The notes beneath the pieces were generated by a model. It was not told the DNA's origin and ran no database searches. It was given only the letters and a program-made list of their open reading frames with translations. From Clostridia bacterium (GTDB lineage: Bacteria > Bacillota > Clostridia > Oscillospirales > Acutalibacteraceae), in the NCBI GenBank assembly GCA_900767015.1, contig CAAFXQ010000033.1, positions 1-21,650 on the forward strand: a DNA stretch of 21,650 nucleotides, written 5' to 3'. Within the stretch, counting starts at the first letter, position 1. Each line of letters starts with the position of its first letter. The translations under genes were made by a program, and so were the position numbers. Below, piece by piece: positions 15,237-21,650 of this stretch.

Positions 15237-15323
15237 TTAATATGGGTTAGGCTTATATGTTAAACCTCTACGAGTTTCAACCAAATCCGAAAACTTACGC
15301 TGTTCCCAAGAATGATTAAAAAA
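15237..15323 (-). pseudogene. Fragment of a type I restriction specificity subunit (HsdS)
   Basis: Read on the minus strand, an open stretch of 28 codons contains WEQRKFSDLVETRRGLTY followed by KPN. This is the characteristic opening of an HsdS target-recognition domain after the usual lead-in. A stop lies just upstream and another follows KPNPY. There is no start codon, ribosome site or remainder of the roughly 400-residue protein. It is inverted relative to the hsdM fragment 430 bases away. Recognition is from motif memory, over a short length. Confidence 0.6.
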
Positions 15324-15400
15324 CTACTTGCATGTCTATTCATCCACAAGGATTGATAAATTTAAAACCCTATACTTTTGTTTCAAATATCGTATTTATA

Positions 15401-15429
15401 TTGAATTTTTTTGATTTTAGCGCTATACT
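15401..15429 (+). promoter_or_regulatory. Promoter of the XRE regulator gene
   Basis: TTGAAT (15401-15406) and TATACT (15424-15429) are spaced by 17 bases in very AT-rich DNA. A direct repeat TTACACTTACAC (15432-15443) falls around the expected start site and may be an operator. The gene starts 41 bases after the -10. Confidence 0.75.
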
Positions 15430-15470
15430 AATTACACTTACACTTAAACCAAGAAAGAGGTGCAATAGAG

Positions 15471-15683
15471 ATGGCAGTTAGTTACAAAAAACTATGGCAT
15501 ATCCTTATCGATAGGAATATGAAGAAAAAAGATTTAGAAGCTTTAGCCGGTATCAATCATTACACGATGAGTAAAATGAGCCGAGATGAAAATGTTACTA
15601 CCGATGTGCTTGGTAAAGTATGTGCCGCCCTTGATTGTAAGGTGGAGGATATTATTGATTTTCTTCCTGACGAAGAGAATTGA
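15471..15683 (+). CDS. Small XRE/Cro-family HTH regulator, restriction-locus associated
   Basis: This is a 70-residue protein consisting of a single Cro/C1-type helix-turn-helix. MKKKDLEALAGINHYTMSK covers helices 2 and 3, and LGKVCAALDCKVEDIIDF is the closing helix pair typical of short XRE proteins. AAAGAGG lies ten bases before the ATG. Proteins of this type often precede hsdM in Firmicute type I restriction-modification loci and probably control their expression. The gene here is followed by an hsdM fragment, so it may be a leftover regulator without its operon. It appears intact. Confidence 0.85.
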   Translation: MAVSYKKLWHILIDRNMKKKDLEALAGINHYTMSKMSRDENVTTDVLGKVCAALDCKVEDIIDFLPDEEN

Positions 15684-15751
15684 GTCCGTTTTATAGGACA
15701 TAGCATTTGATAAAATTAAGATAACTATATAGATATAATCGGAGGAAGATT

Positions 15752-15982
15752 ATGAACAAACAACAATTGGCATCAAAAATATGGGCGCTTGCAAATGAAC
15801 TCAGAGGCAAGGTGCCTGCGGCGACATATAAAGACTATATGCTCGGATTTTTGTTTTACAAATATCTTTCAGATCGTGAGGAAAACTATCTGATTAAAAA
15901 TCTCGGCTATGAAAGAGATGAACTACCCGAGGTAAAGGAAGAAGATGATCAGCCGAAAAAGAACTGCATGGACAATCTCGGC
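15752..15982 (+). pseudogene. hsdM: N-terminal fragment of a type I restriction modification methylase (HsdM)
   Basis: The first 77 codons are intact, preceded by GGAGGA eight bases from the ATG. They encode the HsdM N-terminal helical domain: QQLASKIWALANELRGKV, then YKDYMLGFLFYKYLSDREE. Full-length HsdM has about 500 residues with the SAM-binding and NPPF catalytic motifs, all absent here. The frame is lost at NCMDNLG, where the sequence switches to a GH29 fucosidase in another frame and a stop follows at once. The product could only be a short helical peptide with no methylase activity. Confidence 0.85.
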
Positions 15983-16619
15983 TAAATCCGACGCTGTGAT
16001 GTATAACTGTGCGATTTTTGACCGGGAAAGAGGACAGCTTGAAAACGCAAGTCCCTACATCTGGCAGGGGGAAACCTCCACCGCCTACAACTCGTGGAGC
16101 TACTGTACAACGAACCGCTTCAAAACGCCGGAAACGATCGCCTGCAATCTGCTTGATGTCATTTCCAAAAACGGTTGTTTTATGCTGAATATCGGTCCGA
16201 AAGCCGACGGCTCAATTTGTGAAGAGGAAAAACATATTTTAGACGAACTCGGCAAGTGGACGAAAACCAACGCCGAGGCGATCTGGGGCACACAGCCCTA
16301 CAAGATTTTCGGCGAGGGAAAGAAGCAAAAGGGCGGATCATTCAACGAAAAATTCAGCTACACAAGCCGGGACTTCCGTTTCACCTGCAAAACAGGTGTC
16401 GTTTACGCTTTTGCGCTCAAGCCCGAGGGCAAAAATGAATTTAAAATCAAGTCACTTGCCGACAGCATGGATTGGTTCCACTGCATCATAAAAAAGATTA
16501 CCCTGCTTGGAAGTGATGAAAAAGTCACTTTTTCACAGGATAACAAAGCGCTTACCGTCAGAACACAAAATAAAGTTTATTCAAAAATGCCGATATGCTT
16601 TAAAATAGAGGTGGATTAA
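15983..16619 (+). pseudogene. C-terminal half of a GH29 alpha-L-fucosidase
   Basis: About 211 codons are recognisable as the end of a GH29 fucosidase. The fragment begins KSDAVMYNCAIFDRERGQ, then has YIWQGETSTAYNSWSY and LLDVISKNGCFMLNIGPKADG, the conserved end of the TIM barrel, followed by a C-terminal beta-sandwich. The first half, which carries the nucleophile Asp of the family, is gone. An ATG at 15945 puts this frame in an open 224-codon ORF, but its first dozen codons are hsdM DNA read in the wrong frame, and it has no good ribosome site. The stop lies 19 bases before GH95, so the original gene was the upstream partner in a fucosidase operon. It cannot be catalytically active as it stands. 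Confidence 0.85.
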
Positions 16620-16638
16620 AAATGAACGGAGTAAGAAT

Positions 16639-18861
16639 ATGAATATAATCAGATACAACAAACCTGCAAAGAAATGGCGGGAGGCGTTGCCGCTCGGTAA
16701 CGGCTATACGGGTATTATGATTTACGGCTCACTGAAAAAAGAGCGGCTGTGTTTTAATGACGGTACACTTTGGTCGGGCTATCCGAAAAATTACGACAGC
16801 CCGGAAAGCCTTGAGAATTTAGAACAGGTACGCAAGCTGATTTTTGACGGCAGAAACAGCGAGGCGGACGCCCTTTGCGAAGAAAAGCTGACGGGCTTTT
16901 ACAGCGAGGCTTTTATGCCGCTCGGCGAGGTTACTCTCTCTTTCAGCGGCCTGAATCAGGCTGAATATACAAGACACCTTGACCTGTCAACAGCTGTTCA
17001 TACCGTGAAAACCGCTTCCTGCACCGCCGAAGCGTTTTCCTCTTATCCCGATAAAGTCTCGGTTTATCGGGTAAAATCCGGCAAGCCTTTTTCCGCTACG
17101 GTCAAGGCGAAAAGTAAGCTGAAGCATGAAACCTGTACGGAAGAAAACAGCCTGTTTCTTCTCGGAAATGCGCCGGACTATGCCGCTCCGAATTATCTTT
17201 TCAAAGAACTGCGACCGATTCGTTACAACGAGAAAAAGGGTATGGCATTCTGCCTGCAAACGCAGGTACAGACAAACGGCGATATGAAATGCGGCAAAAA
17301 CTTCGTCAGAGTTCAAAACGCCACCGAACTGACGCTTTATTTCGTGACGGAAACGGGTTTTAACGGCTTTGACAAAATGCCCGAAACAAGTAGAAAAGCT
17401 GTCAAGCTGAAGTGCACGGCGGCATTGAACGCTGTCAACAAGGATTTTGAAACGCTGAAAGCAAGGCATATCGAAGACTATTCTGCTTTATGGGGTGCCC
17501 AGAGTATCTCTTTTGACTGCGGCAATAATATGACCGCCGATGAGCTTTTGCAATCCGTCAAAAACGGCGGCGACGAAAAAGCGCTTTGCGAACTGCTCTA
17601 CAATTACGGCAAATATATGATGGTTTCAGGCAGCCGGAAAGGCGGTCAGCCGCTGAATTTACAGGGAATCTGGAACAATTCGGTTCGTCCGCCGTGGAGC
17701 AGCAACTACACGGTCAATATCAACACGGAAATGAATTATTGGGGTGCATCCCGTTCGGGGCTGTCCGACTGTCTGGAGCCGCTTGTTCAGATGGTCTATG
17801 AAACCATGCACAACGGCAGAAAGACCGCCGAAATCAATTACGGCTGTCGGGGCTTCGCCTGCAATCACAATGTGGATTTGTGGCGCAAAACGCCGCCTGT
17901 AAAAGGCGACGCCAACTATATGTTCGCTCCGCTTTGCGGCGTCTGGCTTTCCAATGAGATTTACACGCATTACAAAAATGGTTTTCTCAAAGAATATGAA
18001 GATAAAATCAGAGAGATTGTCACCGAGTCTGCACGGTTCGCCTGCGATTTTCTTGTTCTGCATGACGGACAGTATGTCGTTTGCCCGTCGCCGTCGCCGG
18101 AAAATGTTTTTGTAAACAACGGAAAAAAGGGTAAGCTTGATTACGCTTCGGCGTTTGATATGGGTCTTGTGCGGCAAGCTTTTCAGAATGCGTCGGAAAT
18201 CTCAGATGATGACAAACTGAAAGCGGAAATCAAAGAAAAAACACCGCTGCTTTATCCTTTCAAAGAGGGTGAAAACGGCATCTGCGAATGGCATAAAGAG
18301 TTTGAAACGCCCGAAAAAGGCCACCGTCATTTTTCGCCGCTTTATGCGTTTTATCCCGGCAATATCATCGGTTTCTACGGAGATTCCGAGCGGACAGAAT
18401 GGATGAAAAAGCTGTTTCATTACCGTCTTACGAATTCCGGTCAGCACATCGGCTGGTCGGCGGCCTGGGCAATCTGCCTTGCGGCAAGACTGCGGGAGAG
18501 CAAAACAGTACAATCAGTGATAAAAGGAATGCTCGCACACTCGGTTTTTGAAAATCTGTTTTGCGTTCACCCACCATTCTTATTTCAAATTGACGGCAAT
18601 ATGGGCTTTGTTGCCGGCATAAACGAAATGCTGATAACCGAGGAAAACGGCGTGATTGAGCTGATTCCGGCGTTACCTGAAAGCTTCGGTACTTCGGGTG
18701 AGGCCGGAAATATGGTTGTAAACGGCGCAAAAATCAGTTTTAAATGGAAAAACGGATTTGTAACTGAAATTCACAGCGACAAGCCCGTTTTTGTTGTGAA
18801 CAGGCATTTGCACCAAGCGATCATAACGGGCGATACAGTTTCCGTTCTGGAGAATATCTGA
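16639..18861 (+). CDS. GH95 alpha-L-fucosidase (or alpha-L-galactosidase)
   Basis: This is a 740-residue glycoside hydrolase of family 95, which cleaves alpha-1,2-linked L-fucose (some members alpha-L-galactose) with inversion. The N-terminal domain opens with KKWREALPLGNGYTGIMIYG and NDGTLWSGYP. The (alpha/alpha)6 barrel carries the catalytic set known from Bifidobacterium AfcA: Asn360 and Asn362 in NINTEMNYW, general acid Glu488 in SPSPENVF and Asp652 in FQIDGNMGF. Length is near the family norm and there is no signal peptide, so it acts inside the cell. The ATG at 16639 is preferred over 16622 because GGAG lies nine bases upstream. With the GH29 remnant and fucU it forms a fucose-release cluster. 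The original promoter was probably lost with the GH29 5' half; expression may now depend on the XRE promoter. Confidence 0.93.
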   Translation: MNIIRYNKPAKKWREALPLGNGYTGIMIYGSLKKERLCFNDGTLWSGYPKNYDSPESLENLEQVRKLIFDGRNSEADALCEEKLTGFYSEAFMPLGEVTLSFSGLNQAEYTRHLDLSTAVHTVKTASCTAEAFSSYPDKVSVYRVKSGKPFSATVKAKSKLKHETCTEENSLFLLGNAPDYAAPNYLFKELRPIRYNEKKGMAFCLQTQVQTNGDMKCGKNFVRVQNATELTLYFVTETGFNGFDKMPETSRKAVKLKCTAALNAVNKDFETLKARHIEDYSALWGAQSISFDCGNNMTADELLQSVKNGGDEKALCELLYNYGKYMMVSGSRKGGQPLNLQGIWNNSVRPPWSSNYTVNINTEMNYWGASRSGLSDCLEPLVQMVYETMHNGRKTAEINYGCRGFACNHNVDLWRKTPPVKGDANYMFAPLCGVWLSNEIYTHYKNGFLKEYEDKIREIVTESARFACDFLVLHDGQYVVCPSPSPENVFVNNGKKGKLDYASAFDMGLVRQAFQNASEISDDDKLKAEIKEKTPLLYPFKEGENGICEWHKEFETPEKGHRHFSPLYAFYPGNIIGFYGDSERTEWMKKLFHYRLTNSGQHIGWSAAWAICLAARLRESKTVQSVIKGMLAHSVFENLFCVHPPFLFQIDGNMGFVAGINEMLITEENGVIELIPALPESFGTSGEAGNMVVNGAKISFKWKNGFVTEIHSDKPVFVVNRHLHQAIITGDTVSVLENI

Positions 18862-18862
18862 T

Positions 18863-18960
18863 ATGAGAAAAGGACGACAAAGCCTTTCAAACCATAACCG
18901 CTATGGTTGAAACAACAAAACCGGATATGATTGTTGTAACAGGCGATGTCACAAGTAAAA
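18863..18960 (+). pseudogene. Remnant of a metallophosphoesterase gene
   Basis: An ATG (18863) almost overlaps the GH95 stop, but the frame is lost after about three codons. From about 18874 a different frame reads DDKAFQTITAMV, then TKPDMIVVTGDV, the recognisable segment around the second metal motif (GD) of calcineurin-like phosphoesterases. Similarity ends near 18960. The first metal motif (DxH) and the whole C-terminal half (GNHD, GHxH) are missing. The gene was probably the third member of the fucosidase operon and has been cut at both sides. Confidence 0.65.
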
Positions 18961-19053
18961 AGAGGCTTTTTGAACGATGCTGCATTCAGCTGAAAAATCT
19001 CTTGACTTTTTATTATCGTTATGGCACACTTAAAAACAGAAAGGATGATCATC

Positions 19054-19479
19054 ATGCTCAAAGGAATACCGAAAATTATTTCACCCGAACTTTTGAAGGT
19101 GCTTTGCGAAATGGGACACGGCGATGAAATCGTTATCGCCGACGCCAACTTCCCCGCCGCAAATATGGCAAGAAATCTTGTCAGAGCCGACGGAATCAGC
19201 GCAGTCGAACTTCTTGATGCGGTTCTGACGCTCTTTCCGCTCGACCAATATGACAAGGAGCACTTTATTCTGATGGAAAAGGTGCCCGGCGACACGGTGA
19301 GCACCGAGGTCTGGCAGGAATATACCGATGTGCTGAAAAAGCACAGCCCTGAAAGCGAACCGTCCTTTGTCGAGCGCTTTGCTTACTACGAAAGAGCCAA
19401 AAAAGCCTATGCTGTTGTTGCGACGGGCGAGGAACGTCAGTATGCCAACATCATTCTCAAAAAAGGCTGTGTCAAATAA
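19054..19479 (+). CDS. fucU: L-fucose mutarotase
   Basis: This 141-residue RbsD/FucU-family protein interconverts alpha- and beta-L-fucose so that the isomerase/kinase route receives the right anomer. It aligns almost end to end with Escherichia coli FucU as I know it: KIISPELLKVLCEMGHGDE with catalytic His22, DANFPA (30-35), RADG, LFPLDQY, and the C-terminal FAYYERAKKAYAVVATGE and NIILKKG. The ATG at 19054 has AAAGGATG about eight bases upstream; the longer frame from 19021 adds residues absent from the family. It follows the phosphoesterase remnant and confirms the theme of L-fucose use. No fucose isomerase, kinase or aldolase is in the window. A TTGACT at 19002 could be a -35 box, but no convincing -10 follows. 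Confidence 0.93.
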   Translation: MLKGIPKIISPELLKVLCEMGHGDEIVIADANFPAANMARNLVRADGISAVELLDAVLTLFPLDQYDKEHFILMEKVPGDTVSTEVWQEYTDVLKKHSPESEPSFVERFAYYERAKKAYAVVATGEERQYANIILKKGCVK

Positions 19480-19499
19480 GCATTCCCGGAGGAAAAAAT

Positions 19500-19916
19500 A
19501 TGGATTGTAAAAAATGCGGCTTGCCCGTACCCGACGAAAGCAGCTACTGCAACCACTGCGGAAAAAAGCTGATTGATGAACCCGAAGTCAAGGAAACGGT
19601 TTCTTTGCCGGGAAAGGCGAAAAAAGAGGTTAAAAGCTCACTGCCCGTTGCCGCTTTGATTATCAGTGCGCTTGCCATGAACATAATCGGAATCATTCTT
19701 GCTGCCGTATCGCTTCTCAAATTCAACAACTTTGAAAGAGCGGCTCTTATGAAGGAAACACTTGCGGCGTCCCGGCTGTCCGCTTCGTCAAAGAAGCATG
19801 CGGTTGCCTCAATCGTGATTTCCGTTCTTTCTATTATATTTGCGTTTGCGTTCGTATGCCTGATGGTTATGACCATGTTCAGAGAGCAGGACATCATGAA
19901 CGACTTTACAATGTGA
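19500..19916 (+). CDS. Zinc-ribbon membrane protein, unknown function
   Basis: This 138-residue protein begins with a four-cysteine zinc ribbon (Cys3-x2-Cys6 and Cys17-x2-Cys20, CGKK after the second pair). A short charged linker and two hydrophobic segments (about 49-75 and 100-127) follow, separated by a polar Ser/Lys loop. Small proteins of this layout (zinc-ribbon plus DUF4190-like two-TM region) are common in Clostridia and have no known function. It starts 20 bases after fucU with GGAGG, so it is probably cotranscribed. It is unlikely to act in fucose metabolism directly. Confidence 0.75.
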   Translation: MDCKKCGLPVPDESSYCNHCGKKLIDEPEVKETVSLPGKAKKEVKSSLPVAALIISALAMNIIGIILAAVSLLKFNNFERAALMKETLAASRLSASSKKHAVASIVISVLSIIFAFAFVCLMVMTMFREQDIMNDFTM

Positions 19917-19955
19917 CCGATTTTGTGCGTAGGACAAGACCAATCAAATGAAATT

Positions 19956-19996
19956 CACCCGACTGTCAGTAGGATAGCCGGGTGTTGTGTTGTTAT
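19956..19996. terminator. Hairpin between convergent genes, possible terminator
   Basis: CACCCG (19956-19961) pairs with CGGGTG (19979-19984), and after one mismatch CTGT pairs with ATAG/GATAG bases. On the plus strand it is followed by TTGTGTTGTT. It separates the convergent 19500-19916 gene and the minus-strand XRE gene and could serve either; the U-tract is poor. Confidence 0.5.
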
Positions 19997-20001
19997 ATAA
20001 T

Positions 20002-20244
20002 TTAAAATCTCTTGAAGTTGTTAGGACAAATAAATAAATCCCGTATGTCTACATTAAGCACTTCACATATATCGAAAAGAACGTGAAGAGAAACTTCGCA
20101 TTGTGCAGTTTCGATTCGGCTCATATGGGTGCGGCTGATGTCAACCATTTCTGCTAGTTTGCTTTGCGAAAATCCTTGGAATTTTCTGTAATATGCGATA
20201 TTGAGACCGATTATTCTCAGTTGTTTGAAGTGTTTATCTTTCAT
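20002..20244 (-). CDS. XRE-family HTH regulator
   Basis: This 80-residue Cro/C1-type regulator reads FSQSKLAEMVDISRTHMSRIE across helices 2-3 and ends in the usual LFDICEVLNVDIRDLF helix. It has no additional domain. ATG at 20244 is taken as start (GGTG six bases upstream); a TTG at 20256 and GTG at 20253 are in frame and possible. It is transcribed away from the zinc-ribbon repeat protein, with palindromes in the shared 143-base gap, so it may control both genes. It resembles chromosomal and phage-type XRE proteins alike. Confidence 0.85.
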   Translation of the reverse strand: MKDKHFKQLRIIGLNIAYYRKFQGFSQSKLAEMVDISRTHMSRIETAQCEVSLHVLFDICEVLNVDIRDLFICPNNFKRF

Positions 20245-20300
20245 TTGTATCACCAATAAAAGTTTAATGCTTTAAGCTTGATTTTGCGACAACATAATAT

Positions 20301-20328
20301 GTTATATTTGACACTTGACAAGTTACAA
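20301..20328 (-). promoter_or_regulatory. Possible promoter of the minus-strand XRE gene
   Basis: On the minus strand, TTGTAA (20328-20323) and TATAAC (20306-20301) are 16 bases apart, about 57 bases before the start codon. It overlaps the plus-strand promoter back to back, so the two would compete or be controlled together. Confidence 0.45.
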
Positions 20329-20343
20329 AATTCAACATATAAT
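20315..20343 (+). promoter_or_regulatory. Perfect consensus sigma-A promoter
   Basis: TTGACA (20315-20320), a 17-base spacer and TATAAT (20338-20343) match the housekeeping consensus at all twelve positions. It drives the zinc-ribbon repeat gene that starts at 20388. Such a strong promoter next to a repressor-like gene usually implies that it is held down by a bound repressor. Confidence 0.9.
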
Positions 20344-20387
20344 AATTTTTGTAACTCGAAAGATACTTATATAACGGAGGATAAAAA

Positions 20388-21443
20388 ATGAAATGTAAAA
20401 ATTGTAATTATGATAATAGCGAAACGGCGAAGTTTTGCTCAGGCTGCGGACAGCCTTTGACCGGAACTGATTCAGTAAACAACAACAGTATTGAAAATCA
20501 AAGTGTTGTTATAAGCTCAGATAATAAAGGCAAAAAGCCGAAAAGCAAAAAGAAAATAGCTGCTGTTATTGCGGTCGTTGCAGTCGTAATTGTTGCGATT
20601 ATTGCATTTCTTTCAACAAGATGCAATCACGAATTCGGTGATGTAAAATGCGGAGAAATACCGGTTTGCGTTCTTTGCTCAGAGCCTGTCGGAAGTCCTC
20701 TTGAACATGATTGGAAAGAAGCAACGTGTACAGATCCGAAAACCTGCAATAGATGCGGGAAAACTGAGGGTGATGCGTTAGGACACGATTGGGAAGAAGC
20801 GACTTGTCAAAAGCCTAAGACTTGTAAGCGTTGTGAGTTAACCAAAGGAGATACGATTGCTCACCAGTCGGATAGTTGGAAAGTGATTAAGAAGGCAACT
20901 TGCACTGAAGAAGGGCAAGAGGAGGGATATTGCAATCTTTGTAATCATACAGTTACTCAGACAATACCAAAAATCGATCATAAACCCGGCAAATGGAAAA
21001 CAACAAAGCAAGCCACTATTCAATCCGACGGAAAAAGAGAAAAGCGTTGTACAGTTTGTAATGAAGTGGTAAAAGAAGAAACAGTAAAAATAACAAAAGA
21101 TGAATATAAAAATGAGTGTAAAACCTACAGTTATTCTACGATAGCCAGAAATCCGAATAAGTATAAAGGAGAATACGGAAAATTTTCCGGAAAAGTTATA
21201 CAGGTCATAGAAGATGATTTGTACAGCATTGCCGTATCGTATACTTTGAGAGTTGCGCTTAACGGTGATTACAATAATGTAATATTGGTGACGTATGTTG
21301 CAAATTCCGATGACGACCATATTCTTGAAGATGACAGAATCAACCTTTATGGTGAAATTCAAGGCAGCTATACTTATGAATCGACAATGGGAGCGAGTAT
21401 TACAGTTCCCTATGTTGAAGCAAAGTATATTGATATATTATGA
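20388..21443 (+). CDS. Zinc-ribbon, single-TM protein with Cys-rich repeats and OB-fold-like tail
   Basis: This 351-residue protein has an N-terminal zinc ribbon (Cys3, Cys6, Cys17, Cys20), a Lys-rich stretch, and one transmembrane helix (about 57-75). It is therefore probably anchored with the ribbon inside and the rest outside. Outside come two near-identical 26-residue modules, HDWKEATC...KTCNRCGKTEGD (107-132) and HDWEEATC...KTCKRCELTKGD (133-158), then two diverged modules up to about residue 235. The last 110 residues (YSYSTIARNPNKYKGEYGKF onward) resemble the OB-fold-like domain often found at the end of Firmicute surface zinc-ribbon proteins. The start has ACGGAGG nine bases upstream. 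Base composition is clearly richer in AT than the rhamnoside operon. Function is unknown; metal binding by the CxxC modules is likely. Confidence 0.8.
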   Translation: MKCKNCNYDNSETAKFCSGCGQPLTGTDSVNNNSIENQSVVISSDNKGKKPKSKKKIAAVIAVVAVVIVAIIAFLSTRCNHEFGDVKCGEIPVCVLCSEPVGSPLEHDWKEATCTDPKTCNRCGKTEGDALGHDWEEATCQKPKTCKRCELTKGDTIAHQSDSWKVIKKATCTEEGQEEGYCNLCNHTVTQTIPKIDHKPGKWKTTKQATIQSDGKREKRCTVCNEVVKEETVKITKDEYKNECKTYSYSTIARNPNKYKGEYGKFSGKVIQVIEDDLYSIAVSYTLRVALNGDYNNVILVTYVANSDDDHILEDDRINLYGEIQGSYTYESTMGASITVPYVEAKYIDIL

Positions 21444-21464
21444 CAAGCAAACAGATAAAAGATT

Positions 21465-21491
21465 AAATGCGAGCAAAAGTTGCTCGCATTT
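21465..21491 (+). terminator. Strong hairpin terminator after the zinc-ribbon repeat gene
   Basis: A perfect 12-bp stem (AAATGCGAGCAA with TTGCTCGCATTT) closes a 3-base loop, 22 bases after the stop. The U-run is formed mostly by the end of the stem. No gene is seen on either strand from here to the end of the window. Confidence 0.8.
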
Positions 21492-21625
21492 ATGCATATA
21501 TAGTAATCAAAGGCAGAATTTTCAAAAACATACAATATATAGTGCATAAAAGAGCATTGACACGCAAAAACGCCCGGTCAAGCGTACAGAAAGAGAAAAA
21601 GGGATAAAAAAAGGTCGAAAAAATG

Positions 21626-21650
21626 TTGACAAAGGAAAAAGTAAGTGATA
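21626..21650 (+). promoter_or_regulatory. Possible promoter cut by the window end
   Basis: TTGACA at 21626-21631 is followed by exactly 17 bases and then TA, the last two bases of the window, where a -10 box would start. The preceding 60 bases are purine/A-rich. It may drive a gene beyond the window; the -10 cannot be seen. Confidence 0.35.

Larger units (their letters stand above)
20291..20355. promoter_or_regulatory. Cluster of palindromes in the divergent intergenic region
   Basis: There are three inverted repeats: AACATA-A-TATGTT (20291-20303, perfect), ACTTG-A-CAAGT (20313-20323, perfect, over the plus -35), and GTTACAAAA/TTTTGTAAC (20322-20330 with 20347-20355, perfect arms flanking the plus -10). 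They lie over both predicted promoters and are good candidates for operators of the adjacent XRE protein. That binding is inferred. Confidence 0.6.

Noticed and set aside
15707..15739. TTGATA and TATAAT upstream of hsdM as a promoter
   Set aside because: The spacer is 21 bases and the -10 touches the ribosome site, so it is unlikely to be a working promoter for hsdM.
19002..19030. Promoter for fucU from TTGACT
   Set aside because: The -35 is good, but at 16-18 bases only CACACT-like sequence follows, which does not make a convincing -10.
20313..20355. TGTAAC-type sites here as further operators of the TetR protein
   Set aside because: GTTACAAAA/TTTTGTAAC shares only the short GTTACA core and lacks the TGTTAC-N4-GTAACA layout; the neighbouring XRE protein is a better candidate.

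Overview
The window looks like a chromosomal segment of a low-to-mid GC Gram-positive anaerobe of the Clostridia (gut Ruminococcaceae/Oscillospiraceae type). The signs are strong AGGAGG ribosome sites with frequent GTG/TTG starts, ATGA-coupled operons, a GPH-type sugar symporter, zinc-ribbon membrane proteins, and XRE/TetR-scale regulators. Organism assignment is inference from gene content; no rRNA or tRNA gene is present.

Region 1 (1-14831) is a compact catabolic locus built around a TetR repressor. The minus-strand arm runs tetR (5370-5885), a domain-permuted GH3 glycosidase, a tannase/feruloyl-esterase-family hydrolase, rhamnulokinase, and a further gene that starts at base 12 and leaves the window. 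The plus-strand arm runs an acyl/feruloyl-esterase-like alpha/beta hydrolase, a GPH sugar symporter, a hormone-sensitive-lipase-type esterase, a beta-lactamase-fold serine hydrolase, a GH78 alpha-L-rhamnosidase, a Thr-rich lipoprotein and a metallo-beta-lactamase-fold hydrolase, closed by a terminator. No hydrolase in it has a signal peptide, so the likely logic is import of an intact, ester-decorated rhamnoside followed by cytoplasmic de-esterification and deglycosylation, with free L-rhamnose phosphorylated by RhaB. Near-identical palindromes (TGTTAC..GTAACA core) overlie the predicted -10 elements of both arms and are the probable TetR operators.

Region 2 (14832-19920) is rearranged. A 229-bp palindromic MITE-like element with 25-bp terminal inverted repeats and a possible 8-bp target duplication is followed by debris of a type I restriction-modification locus: an hsdS fragment in reverse orientation, an intact XRE regulator with a good promoter, and the first 77 codons of hsdM. 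The hsdM fragment is joined directly to the C-terminal half of a GH29 alpha-L-fucosidase, whose catalytic barrel is lost. An intact GH95 fucosidase, a short metallophosphoesterase remnant, an L-fucose mutarotase (fucU) and a zinc-ribbon membrane protein follow. This is a fucose-release cluster damaged by deletion, or possibly an assembly join.

Region 3 (19920-21650) is AT-rich. It holds a divergent pair, an XRE regulator (minus) and a zinc-ribbon/single-TM protein with Cys-rich repeats and a probable OB-fold tail (plus). They share an intergenic region with a perfect consensus sigma-A promoter and three palindromes. A strong hairpin closes the plus-strand gene, and a TTGACA box lies at the very end of the window.
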